Assembly: GCF_007655135.1 (NCBI RefSeq)
Contig: NC_045129.1
Span: 2,542,001-2,606,000, forward strand
DNA: 64,000 nt
Direction: 5' to 3'
DNA from: Punica granatum
Taxonomy: Eukaryota > Streptophyta > Magnoliopsida > Myrtales > Lythraceae
Part shown: positions 23,758 through 35,522 of the stretch, in pieces
Layout: each line of letters starts with the position of its first letter
Numbering within the stretch: the stretch's first letter is position 1
Made by a program: the position numbers and the translations under genes
The notes under the pieces: model-generated
The model's input: the letters and a program-made list of their open reading frames with translations, nothing else
Told to the model about the DNA's origin: nothing
Databases searched by the model: none

Positions 23758-25336
23758 TCAGAGAGCCTTGAGGATATCGTCGGCGCTGGAGACGGTGAAT
23801 TCACCCCCAGATTCAACATTGGCAGCCTTCACCTTGAGGTCCTCAACGAGGAGGGCAAACCTACGAGAGCGGGTCCCAAGCCCCTTCTCACCCAAGTCGA
23901 GCTCCAGGCCGAGGGCATGGGTGTATTTCGCCGAGCCATCGGCCAAGAACTTGACGTGCTTGTTCTCAGGGAAGGTCTTTGCCCACGCCTTCATCACAAA
24001 AGGGTCGTTCACTGCATTATAAGAGTGCCAAACTGTCAAACCCCTTGATCAGGTACCAAAACATGTAAAATTCAGGCTTGGTTTACTTTGACCAGGCCAG
24101 GGGTGAGTAGTAAGACAATAGATCCGCTGTTGACTGGGCAATGGCGTTTAAAGTCAATGATCACGTCACTCAGAAATTAGTCAACGGTTGTAAAAATTTG
24201 GATGGATATAGATATAAATACAAATATAAACAATGTCTGTAAAAAGCAGTCGACTCAATATTCTGTTGAAATATTATTTACTGATTAGAGGCGCACCAGA
24301 CCAGTGAAAGAATCAACTGAATCGAATTCCCATCCAGATGGATATGAAATTTAATAAATGACTATGAAAAGGAAAGGGAATATGAAATCTAACAAATGAA
24401 AATGTGAAGGAAAGGGAAGATAGGTCCGACCAAACCTATGGAACACAAATACGGACTCTATGACATTGCACAGCAAAGGTTGATCTACGCCGAGGATTAA
24501 CGGCTACCATCACTCATTATTCATATTGTCCTCCTCATCATGTCAAAGTGAATATCTTGAATGATCCATTTATGCAGAATATGCCAAAGTTAGAATTTTT
24601 TTTTTTAAAGTTTATTTTGCTGAATGATCCCTTTTTCTTTTTTTTTAAAGTTACAAGTGTGTATATACTCCTGGCCATTGGGGAAAAAAAAAAAGGCTTG
24701 GACTTATCTAACGGTGCCAACGCTAAGGACAAATGTTCTCCACAATCCAATGAAACATCACACTACAATCGAGAAAATAGAAGGAACATAGCATGGCAAA
24801 TGGAATATACCGCTGACGCAAATGATCTCATCAACACCCTTCGATTTCAGCTCCCCTGCCTTCTCGATGAACCCCGGCACATGCTTCAAGCTGCAAATCC
24901 ATCGACAGATTGAGGGCAAAACGGGAAGAAACTGATCAAATGAGTACCCTTTGAACATGAAGAAACTCAAAACATCAAAGGGGCATGGCAAGTAAAATAT
25001 GGTTCTCACAGGGGCAATTCGGTCTTAAACAGGATTTAACAAACACTAGGCAAATGATCGGACGTTCTGAGCTCTAGAACACACAACTCCCGGAAACTCG
25101 GGGCTCGCCGGCCGGTCAGTATACAGCGAATGGGAGGCCGGAGAATCAGGATAGGGGGAAGCCAAAGCCAGTCAAGTATACCTGCAGGTGGGGGTGAAGG
25201 CGCCGGGGACGCCGAAGAGGACGACCTTCTTGCCGGCGGCGAGGGAGTGGATGGACACTTGCTGGAGGTTGTCCTGCTCGTCGAAGTAGGCGAGGGTGCC
25301 GTCCGGCAGGGAATCTCCGACTGCAATGGGGGCCAT
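23758..25336 (-). CDS. Type II peroxiredoxin (cytosolic PrxIIB type)
   Basis: Intact three-exon gene, 162 aa, the usual length of plant PrxIIB-D. Exons in coding order: 25336-25182, 24890-24811, 24011-23758; GT-AG introns, phases join. The enzyme is a thiol peroxidase that reduces hydrogen and alkyl peroxides using thioredoxin or glutaredoxin. The N-terminus [20 protein letters not shown] has no transit peptide, which suits the cytosol. Visible hallmarks are the peroxidatic motif [16 protein letters not shown] with the peroxidatic Cys near residue 51 (split by intron 1), the second Cys in the [11 protein letters not shown] segment, and [14 protein letters not shown] near the C-terminus. A TATA-like word lies about 100 bp upstream on the minus strand (25,440-25,431). 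Unit 1 keeps only a piece of exon 3, so this is the sole functional copy here. Confidence 0.93.
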
Positions 25337-25429
25337 GATCGAACGGCTGAAAACTGGCCGGAGGTTGCTGGATCGCAAGGTGAAAGTTGACTCGATGAGC
25401 TCGGTGTAGCTAGCAAGAGAAGTGCGGCC

Positions 25430-25440
25430 GAATATATAGG
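25430..25440 (-). promoter_or_regulatory. TATA-box-like site of the peroxiredoxin gene
   Basis: CCTATATATT on the minus strand, about 95-105 bp upstream of the ATG. The spacing allows a short 5' leader. The element is judged by sequence and position only. Confidence 0.4.
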
Positions 25441-26308
25441 GACGCCCCGGACTTGTCCGCCCTCTCATCAACTGGATTTGATAAGAGAGTTTCGCGTCCG
25501 GTCTACGCATAGGGGATGGTCTGCATCCGGGCTTACGTGGAGTTAAATGTAGCAATCATCCATGGATCGCCACGTGGCATGCAAGCGTTCTGATTGGGGT
25601 TGACTTGACTGACTTGGACTTTTCCGAAATTGTGGGTCTGACCGTGATTTTCCCCGAATAGTGGACTTGACTTCGACTTTCCAAATGGAGCCGGTCCATG
25701 GCTTTGTTCTTTATAGGCAAAAAGATTTTTTGGTCCATAGACTAGAAGGTCGTTGGAAGGAGTGGAAATTCTTATTAGGCCTAGTTCGATAGAAAGATAC
25801 GATGTGAACAAGAGAAAGAACCTTAAGGTCCAATGCTAAGAAGACATGCGATGAAGAACGGCTGGAGTTGAATTGACTGTACACGAATTGGCAGCGTGGA
25901 AACAAGTTTTTGTTGAATCGAGCAACGTGGTACCATATTTAATAGACATGCCTGCTCTTTCAGTCTAGAAGAAAATAGATACTCACCCGAAGAAGAAAGA
26001 AGCAGAAAAAGCTTTCATACATTCAATTTGATCAAGACACACATTCAATTCAATCAAGAAATGGCGACATTCAATTTTCAATTTTCACCAAAATGTTTTT
26101 GTCTATGAATCAATAATGAGAACATAAAGTTATTTTGAAGAAGGGCTGGAGAAAATTTTCCATTAACATTATTACATTTTTTTTCTCGATGAAAACTTTA
26201 TTGCATTATTACATTTTTTGCTAAGTCTATTGGAAAAATAATTCGAACACCTTCAATTTATTATTGTATGAAAAAAAAAAAAGACACTACCATATATGCA
26301 ATTATGCA

Positions 26309-27771
26309 TTAAACATGGGATAGTGTTGGAGTTCCATTGTGTTTTCTATCCGTTTCTTCCTCGTTTGCGTCTCTGTCTTCGTCACTCCAAATGTTGGACT
26401 CCTCACAACTTCCATAAGCCCAACTGCACACCAAGGAGTACAAGAAATTGATCAAACTCATACTTGCGAGGGCCCAATAGCAATAATCATAGTGGCCCTT
26501 GTTAACATTGCTATCGACCCAACTCATATTCCCTCCCCTCTTGGTCACTCCATCCACTGCAGTCACGATTAGGCTCTTGCCAAGCCCCCGATCCCCATCC
26601 TCTGCTTCAGGCTCAGCCCTCTGGGACTGCCCGTTAGGCCCGCCAAGAACCGGACCAGGATGCGGTCATAGACAGAGACCCATATCGCCAGCAGCAACCA
26701 CTTGGGCAAAGCCAGTGAAGAGGCTCTTGTTGCCCTTCACCTTGACATAGAAGGGGGACCCGATGAGAAACAAAACTGCTGCTAAGAACATGAGAACTAG
26801 CGGCACTTCGAACCCGATGACCCACCCGGCCTTGTCCTGGATGTTTACGATGACGGTCACAGAGAGCATGACCGTGATGCCAACCGAGGCGTAGTACCGG
26901 TTGAAGAAGCTTTGAAGGACCAGTTGGTTCTTTGGGTTCTCGTGGTTGTCCAACTGGTCTGCCCCGAATGCTATTGAACACGGCCTGATGCCACCGGCCC
27001 GATGGACATGACAATGAACGAGCAATAGAGGAGCATCCTTTGAGCCATCGTGCAGGGTAGGCAATGTTCCTTTAATATATCGCAGCCAGGAGGCCTCGCG
27101 TCCCGGAAGAAGCCCATACACCATAACATAGTAATTCCCTACGATAAAGCGGGCATATTTAACCAGTTAACATGGAGTTACATTTGAAGGAAATTGCCAA
27201 AACAGCATGATTTCAGACGGAGAAAAGAGTGATCATCAGAAAAATGTGATTTCAGGAGTATTCCATCAAACTGATTATCACGATGAGAACAATTAGAGAG
27301 TCGGGTTCAGGGATTCACGGGCAAACTGATCCATGATCTTAACGCAATGACCCGAAACCTGCTCGAGTAGGAATCGGATAGAAAAGTTCCCAACATGGGT
27401 GTGAAATTCAACATGGCATTCCATAGAAACAGTATATTAGCTCTGGAGGCAGCACTGAAGTGATACTCAAACATCAAGTACAGTATCATATTTGCCATCA
27501 GTCCATACCCTGCAACCTTTTCGAACGACTCCTTTGCTGCACGAATCAGAGCAAACTTGTCATCATCAATTACAATAATACTAGCTGGTCCTCAGTTTTG
27601 TTATTCCCCTCAGTTTTAAATAGTTTACTCTAACCAAGAACAACAGCAAATATATATGTTGTTTAATTCAATCTACGGATTCATACCTATGATAAATGGC
27701 ATGGTCCTTAGACCGCCCTTCTTTCTAGCGACCTGCATTGGCTGTTCTTGTTTTTCTGAAGGAGCTTCCAT
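26309..27771 (-). pseudogene. NPF1 transporter pseudogene in unit 2 (copy B)
   Basis: Unit 2 counterpart of the intact gene at 10.6-13.2 kb. Exon 1 (27,771 to about 27,687; MEAPSEKQEQPMQVARKKGG), exon 2 (about 27,537-27,320) and most of exon 3 (about 27,140-26,690; DNHENPKNQLVLQSFFNRYY) are recognisable. Lesions: a one-base deletion near 27,000 breaks the frame at the GAGGIRPCSIAFG coding region. The end of exon 3, intron 3 and the first part of exon 4 are deleted (join near 26,690). A second deletion removes the middle of exon 4 (join near 26,580). The C-terminal coding (NVNKGHYDY..., ending GTPTLSHV) is still open. Confidence 0.88.
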
Positions 27772-27779
27772 TGCTAACA

Positions 27780-28110
27780 GGTCTTCGAAGTAAGGATGGA
27801 GAGAAAGCTTCCCTCATATAAAAAGGAAGAAGAAGAAGAAGAATATCGACCCATTCTATCGTGCCCTTTTAACCATTATCAGCTTGGATTACATGATAGG
27901 CAGCCGCTTCAATAATCCTTTTCTTTTCCCGCTTTTTTTGAATATTTTTTCCTTCTGGAAATGTAATAATGTTACTGCAAAATTCCAATTGGCAAAAGGC
28001 CAAACAATCTGCTGAGTTGGGTTAGAGAAGTGACGTGACAACCAATGGTTTGCCCTGCCCACTCTTATATATATATACACACACACATACATAAGCTGTT
28101 TTTTTTTTGT
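27780..28110. other. Upstream flank of NPF1 pseudogene B
   Basis: Homologous to 13,190-13,500 upstream of the intact NPF1 gene. Homology stops at about 28,100, exactly where unit 1 has its poly-C tract and this copy has a T run. The two copies therefore differ at that point by insertion or rearrangement. No gene here. Confidence 0.7.
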
Positions 28111-28111
28111 T

Positions 28112-29475
28112 AATTCAGGTAAAAGTGATCATAATCAAGTAATAGGATCATATGGGCTGCCAATGCATAAGGAAAATATATCTTTTACATAGTGCATTAA
28201 TCATATTCATGTAAAAGTTAATACCATGAATTGGCAGAAGTTCCTTCGAGCCCTGCCTGTGGTTATCGGACACTGCTTTGCTGTCTTGCATGCTATAAAA
28301 AACAGGTTGTGCACTTTTATAGGGATTTGGAGATTGAAAGGAGCATTGAAAACACTTGGTATCCTTTGTGAAGTTTCGGAATGTAGAGATCACATGTTCT
28401 TTTGTTGTGTGTTCTCATCTACAAATATATCTTACAGATCAGTGAAATTGATAAAAGTTTATGGCCTTGCACCGCAGATTATTAGTGGTCTCTATTCAGA
28501 AACTCAGTTGGACAGATAGAAAGAGTTTGTGCTTACATTGCAACATCAGAAGAGAAACTGAAGGCAACTAATAAATTGTCTATGCATACAGGTGTTTACA
28601 CCAATTTTCCGTGTTAATGCAAATGAACAAACCTGCTGGACAAACTAATATCACAGCAGAAGAAGCTCCTTGAAGACTGGGGAGTATCCTTCTAATGATG
28701 TTTTTCAGGCCTTTACTATTCGATTAGCTTGCTGTTATGGTTGCTGCAAGTCTTGTAGACTGGCCTTTAAAGCTGAGTTTTGGTTTGTACTCTTTATGTA
28801 TTTTGGATTTGAGTAACAAAAATCAATTCTGATTGATCGAGAAACGGTGATCGTATTGTAGCAATTGATGTTTCTGCATATGCAAAACGTATGCGTTTAG
28901 AGTCCAAACAAGATATTTCGGCATATTTCCCTTTCCAAAGTGACCGACAACTTCATTAAACTAGAGAGGGTAAATCTTATTTCTACTCAAAGGCTTAAAC
29001 CCGAGCAATGGGAATTCCACATCCGTCAGATCTTGGGAAATTTATCTGTTAATCTGCAGGAACTCAAGTAATAAACAAAGAAAAATATTGTATGTCAAGA
29101 TTATTTGAGAGCTGTAATATTTCCTCTTTCATTTCCGTTTGAGAGTTTCTCAATCTACGTCATTTGTACAAGTTGAAAACCACTCACTTTCTGCAGATTT
29201 GTAGAAAACCAGAGAACAAACTGAGAGAAAAGATAAGAAAGTGAGAGAATGAAGAGGAAACTTTCATTCACTGAACATACATACTGATACAAGCCTTCCT
29301 TACATATAAATAGACTCAAACAAGCAGAAAGTAACTGCTACCTACGGCTAATATTTAAAATTCAAGCCAGACAAACATATAACTTAACTGTCAAGAGATA
29401 GTTACTTGATAGACAACCAACTAAACAAACACTGGTAAGACACTCGACCTTTCCATGTCCATGAGACACATCTAA
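28112..29475. other. Unit 2-specific insertion of unknown origin, with an LTR-like right part
   Basis: This stretch has no counterpart in unit 1. Its left part (about 28,200-28,800) is less AT-rich than its surroundings. It contains a plus-strand frame at 28,226-28,519 (MNWQKFLRALPVVIGHC...) that I do not recognise. The right part (about 29,100-29,475), read on the minus strand, begins TGTTAGATG and contains a TATA-like word (near 29,310) and pyrimidine-rich sequence. This resembles a plant Copia LTR. No polymerase or integrase coding is visible. The whole may be a transposon carrying a gene fragment, or several insertions. Confidence 0.4.
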
Positions 29476-30133
29476 CAGATAGGACGGCTCTAAATGTGGG
29501 CATGAAGCTTGATGCAACACTCCACAGGAACAACACATTAGCTCCATATGCCCTGCTCAATGCTCATGTGATTCTCACTGGACCAAGTACAATATGATAT
29601 TTTCCCCCATGTTATATCCCATGATCCTCTCGAACGACTCATTTGCTGACAAAACTTAAATTTTCATCGCATTACATCGCAAATAGTATAATGATTCAGG
29701 GCATCATACATACAACACATAAGAAGTTTACATTGAATGTATTGGGCCGGTTTCTCTCCTATATGGAGAATGGTGATAGTAAGTGTTGGAGGTATTGAAA
29801 AGTTGAGAGGAAATTCATAGGTTTATAAGAGACAATAATCTGACAACCCATTGGCTTAAGTTTTTGAGTTGCGGATAGGCCCGAGTCCAAAGTAGGCCTG
29901 TGGGTTTTTCCTAACAGAATATGACAGATCCTAAACATTAACAAATTGCAATAAATAGAGCATCGAAATCTAGAGACTATGCCTATGATAAATGTAATAG
30001 TTTTCAGGCCACCCTTCTTGCTCGAGAACTGTTTGGTTTGCTCTGGTTCATCTGGTGAAGTCACCAATCCCTCTTTACTCAATAGTTTAGCAAAAAAGCA
30101 AGCAAGTTTTTCGTTCTCGGAATGAGATATCAA
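29476..30133 (-). pseudogene. Second-lineage NPF pseudogene in unit 2 (copy D3)
   Basis: Minus-strand remains of the same lineage as the copy at 14.1-15.2 kb: exon 1 coding near 30,075-29,985 (TSPDEPEQTKQFSSKKGG, KTITFIIG), and exon 2 scraps near 29,650-29,480. Exons 3 and 4 are missing because the 28.1-29.5 kb insertion or deletion replaced them. The ATG seen in copy D1 is GTG here. An upstream frame extends the N-terminus but is not conserved. Confidence 0.75.
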
Positions 30134-30666
30134 TGGAGTCGGAATATGATGATATCAATGGAAAAGAGGATGTGCTCATATCATATATCCATGTTACATT
30201 CCAAAATTTTCTAGTTATTCTTGAAATATGATATTAGGGAAATTTTCTTTCTGGAATATGATTAATACGAAACCCTGAAATCTGAATATTCTATTTAAAT
30301 ACATTCGATATTTTGTACTAAACTATGTACCTCTCAATTTGCATATCAACTGCACAAATTATATAAATTAATAGAATATCATGTTGAGATAAATGAATTG
30401 CCCCACATGGATTAGAGAAAAAAAATAGTTGGATCTATATGAGACATAGGTTCCACTACTTAATAAGTTGAGTTTAAGTTCTGATATTATATTAAATTTT
30501 CATTGGGCTTATTAGAGCCCATTTTTCGCCTTTACACATTCAATTCAGTCAAAACAAGGCAACATTTTTTTCAATTTTCACGAAAATGCTTTTGTCTTTT
30601 CTTCGGATCAATTTATTTACTATATACACGGGAAAAAGAAGACATTATCATATATGCAAGTATGCA

Positions 30667-31580
30667 TTAAACATGGGATAGTGTTGGAGTTCCCTTGTGC
30701 TTTGTATCCGTTTCTTCCTCGTTTGTGTCATCGTCTTCTTCACTCCAAATCTTGGACTGCTCACAACTTCCATAAGCCCAACTACACATCAAGTAGTACA
30801 AGAAATTGATCAAGCTCATATTTGGGAGGGCCCAATAGTAATAATCATAGCGGCCCTCGTTATCGTTGCTATCTACCCACTCACGTTCCCTCCCCTCTCG
30901 GTCACTCCATCCACTACACTTACGATTAGGCTCCCGGCCAGGCCCTCGAGCCCCATCCCGAACATTATGAGAGCTACCGCAACGCTCGACATGTCCTTCA
31001 GGAACTGTGAGTAATAAAACTCGATCTGCCCGATCACGTTGAAGCCCTCCGCCAGCTCGAGCAGGCAGTACTGTGGGACAGCCCACATGGCCGTCATTGT
31101 GGTCACGCCCCACAGGTTGTTTGCGAAGCCCTCATGGATCGCCACAGCCCGCCTCTTCCTCTCCACCAGAGCCGACACCACCATGGCCATAGTGGAGAGG
31201 ACCGGCCTGATCCCCATCCTTTGCTTCAGGCTCAGGCCCCTGGGTCGGCTCGTTAGGCTCACCAGGAAGGGGACCAGGATGCGATCATTGACAGTGACCC
31301 ATATCATCATGGTCAGCATCTAAGAGACCTGGAAGGAGCCAGGAGGGATCTTGAAGCTACCGATGAAGTGCCGGTCCATGGTGCTGACCTGGATCACGGG
31401 GAACGACTGGTTAGTGCTCACTGCGGCCATGATTCTGGTGGACCATATGGGCATGACCTTGATTGGGGCCTTTAGGGCTTCCACTTGCTTCACGGTGCAC
31501 AGCTTCCATGGATCAATTGCTAACCATTAGAGTCCAAGTCCTTGTCTCGGTTGCTAACAAGGCAGGCTTTGTTTATGAAC
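30667..31580 (-). pseudogene. NPF1 last-exon pseudogene (copy C)
   Basis: Corresponds to exon 4 of the intact NPF1 gene, with its splice acceptor still present (CTTTAG|G at about 31,581). It reads through KLCTVKQVEALKA-type coding, then hits an in-frame TAG at 31,322-31,320. It continues with SLKQRMGI, GVTTMTAMWAVPQYCLL and NMSLINFLYYLMCSWAYG, with a one-base deletion near 30,880. It ends with the same GTPTLSHV tail. No exons 1-3 are found upstream; homology passes directly into the storage-protein flank at about 31,625. It belongs to a further NPF1 copy whose counterpart in unit 1 may be the exon 1 orphan at 16.7 kb. Confidence 0.85.
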
Positions 31581-32358
31581 CTAAAGGAAACAACATATAA
31601 AATTCAAGCTTGGCAAATTAATGGCATATGGGACAACACCACTACTAGAGATGGCATTAACGGTAGAACGAAATAAATTCGCAAATAGTAGCACCACTTT
31701 TTAAAATGGTAATCCCATCAAATGGAATAATGATGCAAATATTATTAAATTTTGAAAATCGCCATGGTACAATACGATATGATTTTAACAAAAATATTGT
31801 CGATAAAAATCACATCAATTTATTTATTTATTTTTATATTTATGTACATGTAACTTTAGCCAATATTTTAACCCATTATTCAAGACCATTTCTAAGCCCA
31901 CTTGATTTCTTAGTTCTTTTTTTTCTTGAAAGGTAATTCACTTAGTCCATTTTATAAAAGCCAGTATCCCAGATAGCATAATATATTTAGGACAAGTTTC
32001 AATTATAGATTTTGATTTAATTAATTTATTAGATTTTGTACTCGCGGTACGAGCGGCGCTAAACGTGTTTTTCAAATTTCTACAGAAAACAAACAATGAA
32101 TCATTTGAACCAGCTCATTTGTAGTCTTCAAACAAATTCATACACATACAGATCAATCTATGCCACGTTAAAATTTCTCTGTTTCTTTTATTTGGAAAGC
32201 CATGTCCTCTCATTTGGAACCAAGAGATGTAAAAATCACTTCAATAGATTACTTAAATTCTTTTTTTTTTTTCCGGTTACAAGGGATTACTTAAATTCTC
32301 TTATTCGACATATCTTGCCGCATTGTCCATGAATAAGGGGATGAAAAATTTGGAAATT

Positions 32359-34043
32359 TTACGAACCCAACTGATCGATAAATTTAATGAGTGCATCCAC
32401 ATCATTCTGGGCAGCAAGGTTGGAAAATGTGGAGGCTTCATTGGGGAGGGCGGAGCCGCCTCCGGCTAAATCTGATAGGGACCTCAACGCTATGAACGGT
32501 GTCCTCTGCTGATAGCAGATGACGGCTACCGCCGCAGTTTCCATGTCCACCGGGTTGCATTGAACTTGGAGTAGATGAACTCCCTCTAAGCCCTGTTGTC
32601 GAGATAGATATTAGCAGTGATTCCTCTCTCGACTCTCACAAACACCGGCGGCCTTGGCAGGTAAGAAGTTGCGTTGACACATCTCCAGTTTCAAATCCTG
32701 GTCTCGACAAAATTAGCAAGTGACAGTCATTTGAAGTGGCCATAGAAGCTCCTTAATTAGGACGCGAAGTAAACTGTTAGGAAAAAACTGAGGCGACCGA
32801 TTGAAGCTGAAAAGAAGAAAAGAAACAGAAGTGAACCTGTAATTTCTCTGAAACAGCAAAGTAATGTTTGTCGACTGGGACCCAGAAGACATGTTGCCTT
32901 TGTTCAGGAATTCCATTAACAGGATAGATCTCTTCTTCTTGGAGCCACACGTTGTTAAGCAAATTGCTTTTCCCGTCCTTGTTATCACTTCCTACATTAT
33001 ACTCCGAGATGTTGAGGGCCCCGATTTTTCTGTTGAAATCTCCACTTGACTCAAATGGTAGCCAATCGTCTGCCCCATCTCCGTATCTCTGCATTGCATC
33101 CATCATCGAGAATCCATCACGATGTGTAACCATAGTCTCATCACGTTTTTGTTCATTCGATACTTACTTTAGAAACATTCGCATCTTTCAGCGCAAACTC
33201 TAGAAACTAACATTCCAATTCCTGGCTTTCCAGGACACACAATGTGATAATTTACAGAAATAGATTGGTGAGGTATCCGGTATCCGGTATTCGGTATCCG
33301 GGTTAGTTTCATGGATACCTGCCAAAGCCAGAGACCACTGTGAGCCCAATAACGAGGGATGGTCACATCGCCAATTTGAAGATTGGGATTTGCATTCCCG
33401 GCAATGCCATAGTGTAGAACACCTTTAATTTTAAACAGAGTCAAGAATAGTTGTGTAGAAGAAATCTGATTGAATAAATGAAAGCTTATGAAATAGATAG
33501 TGTAGAAGACATGTCTCCCCATAATTAATTCATAAACATAATTAGGACAAAGTTAATCCAAGAATTAAGCTAAGAACGCTGATGGCTCCTGAAGACTTGT
33601 ACCATGCTTTGCCCCGTGATGACCAATATGACCTTTTTGTCTTCGACACGTCCGAATCGAAACCTCTTTCCTGTTGAAGTAATTTTTAATTGTATATATT
33701 ACTAACGGCTGAAAACTAACTCGAAAATTTGTTTTCATAAATATCTATCTGTCCTGCATGATATATGGTAGCAAGTATAGTGATCGATGTACTTACCGAA
33801 AAGATCCAAGTAAGGGAGCTTCGGGTCCGGTACGAAGCTTGGAGACTGGATAAGAGGGCTCATCTCGAAGGAGTTTGGAATCACTATTCCTAGGAATGCC
33901 CCTGCCTCATTTATCCTATCAATCTTTCTGAAAACACTCTCGGAGAGAAACCCATGTGCCCTACTATCGTCCATTCCCGCCAACCAAATCAGAAACGCCA
34001 TGAGAGTTGTAGCTCCCACCCTCCATTGGTGAAGAGCTGCCAT
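32359..34043 (-). pseudogene. Bark storage protein A-like pseudogene, copy 2 (5' end kept, 3' exons broken)
   Basis: Exon 1 (34,043-33,797) encodes a start, a signal-peptide-like stretch (GATTLMAFLIWLAG) and the mature N-terminus (SVFRKIDRINEAGAFLGIVI). Exon 2 (33,670-33,603) encodes KRFRFGRVEDKKVILVITGQ. Exon 3 (ending about 33,312) has lost about 53 bp covering its splice acceptor and the NAGITT codons. Exon 4 (about 33,090-32,842) is open. Exon 5 carries a 2-bp deletion near 32,680, a TAG in place of a Tyr codon near 32,590 and a one-base deletion near 32,555. The frame is open after that to the end (ALRSLSDLAGGGSALPNEAS). Family role: secreted or vacuolar storage protein of the nucleoside phosphorylase fold. 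It complements copy 1 in what is lost, but neither copy can be functional. Confidence 0.85.
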
Positions 34044-34319
34044 CTCCTGAAATCTTGATTTCTAGCAACAGATCAGATCAATAAGAGATATATATATTGG
34101 TGTCTGTGGTAATAGATTTGTTGTGTGAAACAGGGGAGAGGATCCCAAGGGAATTATATAGGAGAAGTTGTTGATGAAGTCCAAGCAAATGTGAAATGCA
34201 TTCACAAAAAAAAAAAAGAAAAAGAGCAAACGTGAAATGCTATCGATAATTATAATACTCCATGAGAAAAATGCCATAATGTAAGAATAAATTTTAAGGA
34301 GATCCGATGAGCTGGCCAT

Positions 34320-35249
34320 ATCGGTATATATTTTATATTGTTTGTTTTGCTACAGCAAGTATTAATAAAACAAAACAAAGAATAATTACATGTATATACC
34401 GGTGTACATGCAAGTAATTGGACATTTGAATCCTCTTCAGGTGATTTTGCCCAAATTGATAGCTAATCAAATGAACTGTCGGAAATTAAAAGGGGTGTAA
34501 TGTAGTGATATATATACATTTGATAATTAAGAGATGTTATATTCAATTTCTAGTGGGACGATGTATGCTTTTTTTTCCATGGTAGTAATGAGAATTTTAT
34601 TCATTAATTACTCAGAAAGTTGTAAGAGAAAATGCTCAAGAAAATTATAAGACAAGGACAATAAATGGATCCTCCACGGGGGGAATACAGGATGATAAAA
34701 ACACACTCGACAAATCTACTCAAACAATGTTGTGGTGCGTTGGTTAAGCCCTCTGAAGCCTTGACTAAAACCTACGGTTGGCCGTAAGGATCCTCAGCAA
34801 AGCCCACTAATCGATCCATAAATTTTTCCTCGACCTTAGATCTTCAAGGAATTTCCACAGTAGAGCTAAACAGTGGAGGCCTTGAATATACCTCAGCGGT
34901 AACCGGCTCACTGCACAGTTCACGAGAAGACAAGACGAACGGAAACCTCGGATTAAGGCACTGCAACCATCTGATGGAAAGTCAATGAAATACATTCGAT
35001 CCAAACCTATATCGGCCAGCAACAAGGCTGGTCTGGGCAAAAACAGCCCCAAATCTTCCAAATTAAGGCTAAAGAACAAACCTCCCAACATGAATATACC
35101 CAGGTCTGATCTTTACCTGCCAGCCATAACCACATCGAGGGTACGTTGATGCAGGAGAATTTCGGCTATTCTTGGCAAGGGATTATTTGGCGATCTTACC
35201 TCACCACGTGACGCGAGAAAATATCAATTAAATTGCAATAAACTAAATA
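34320..35249. repeat. Unidentified end block of duplication unit 2
   Basis: Counterpart of 20,411-21,411. Homology runs to about 35,249, then stops, which marks the outer end of the tandem duplication. A minus-strand frame at 34,807-35,091 (LADIGLDRMYFIDFPSDGCSALIRGF) is shared with unit 1 but not recognised. Confidence 0.55.
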
Positions 35250-35522
35250 ATAAATGTTAATCACACGATTAATTGTGATAAGTTCTTTTAATTGAAACAA
35301 GCTTATTGATTCTTTCTCACTACATCATTATGAGGTAGGATCATTTAAAATTTTTTCGTTATCAGCAGCTCTATCCATACCATATATATGTAATATATAA
35401 TTGCCAATGGAGAAAGAGAATTAACGCCGTTGCTCCAATCTTCAAATCCTTGACTCCTTATGGCCCGACCATTCACATACCCCATGACATTGATTAAGCA
35501 TTTTCATTTAGGGTTACTCACC

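Noticed and set aside
23768..24048. Plus-strand frames within peroxiredoxin exon 3
   Set aside because: Antisense shadows of the conserved exon; the minus-strand reading matches the family across its full length.
25130..25390. Plus-strand frame opposite peroxiredoxin exon 1
   Set aside because: Shadow of the GC-rich coding exon on the other strand.
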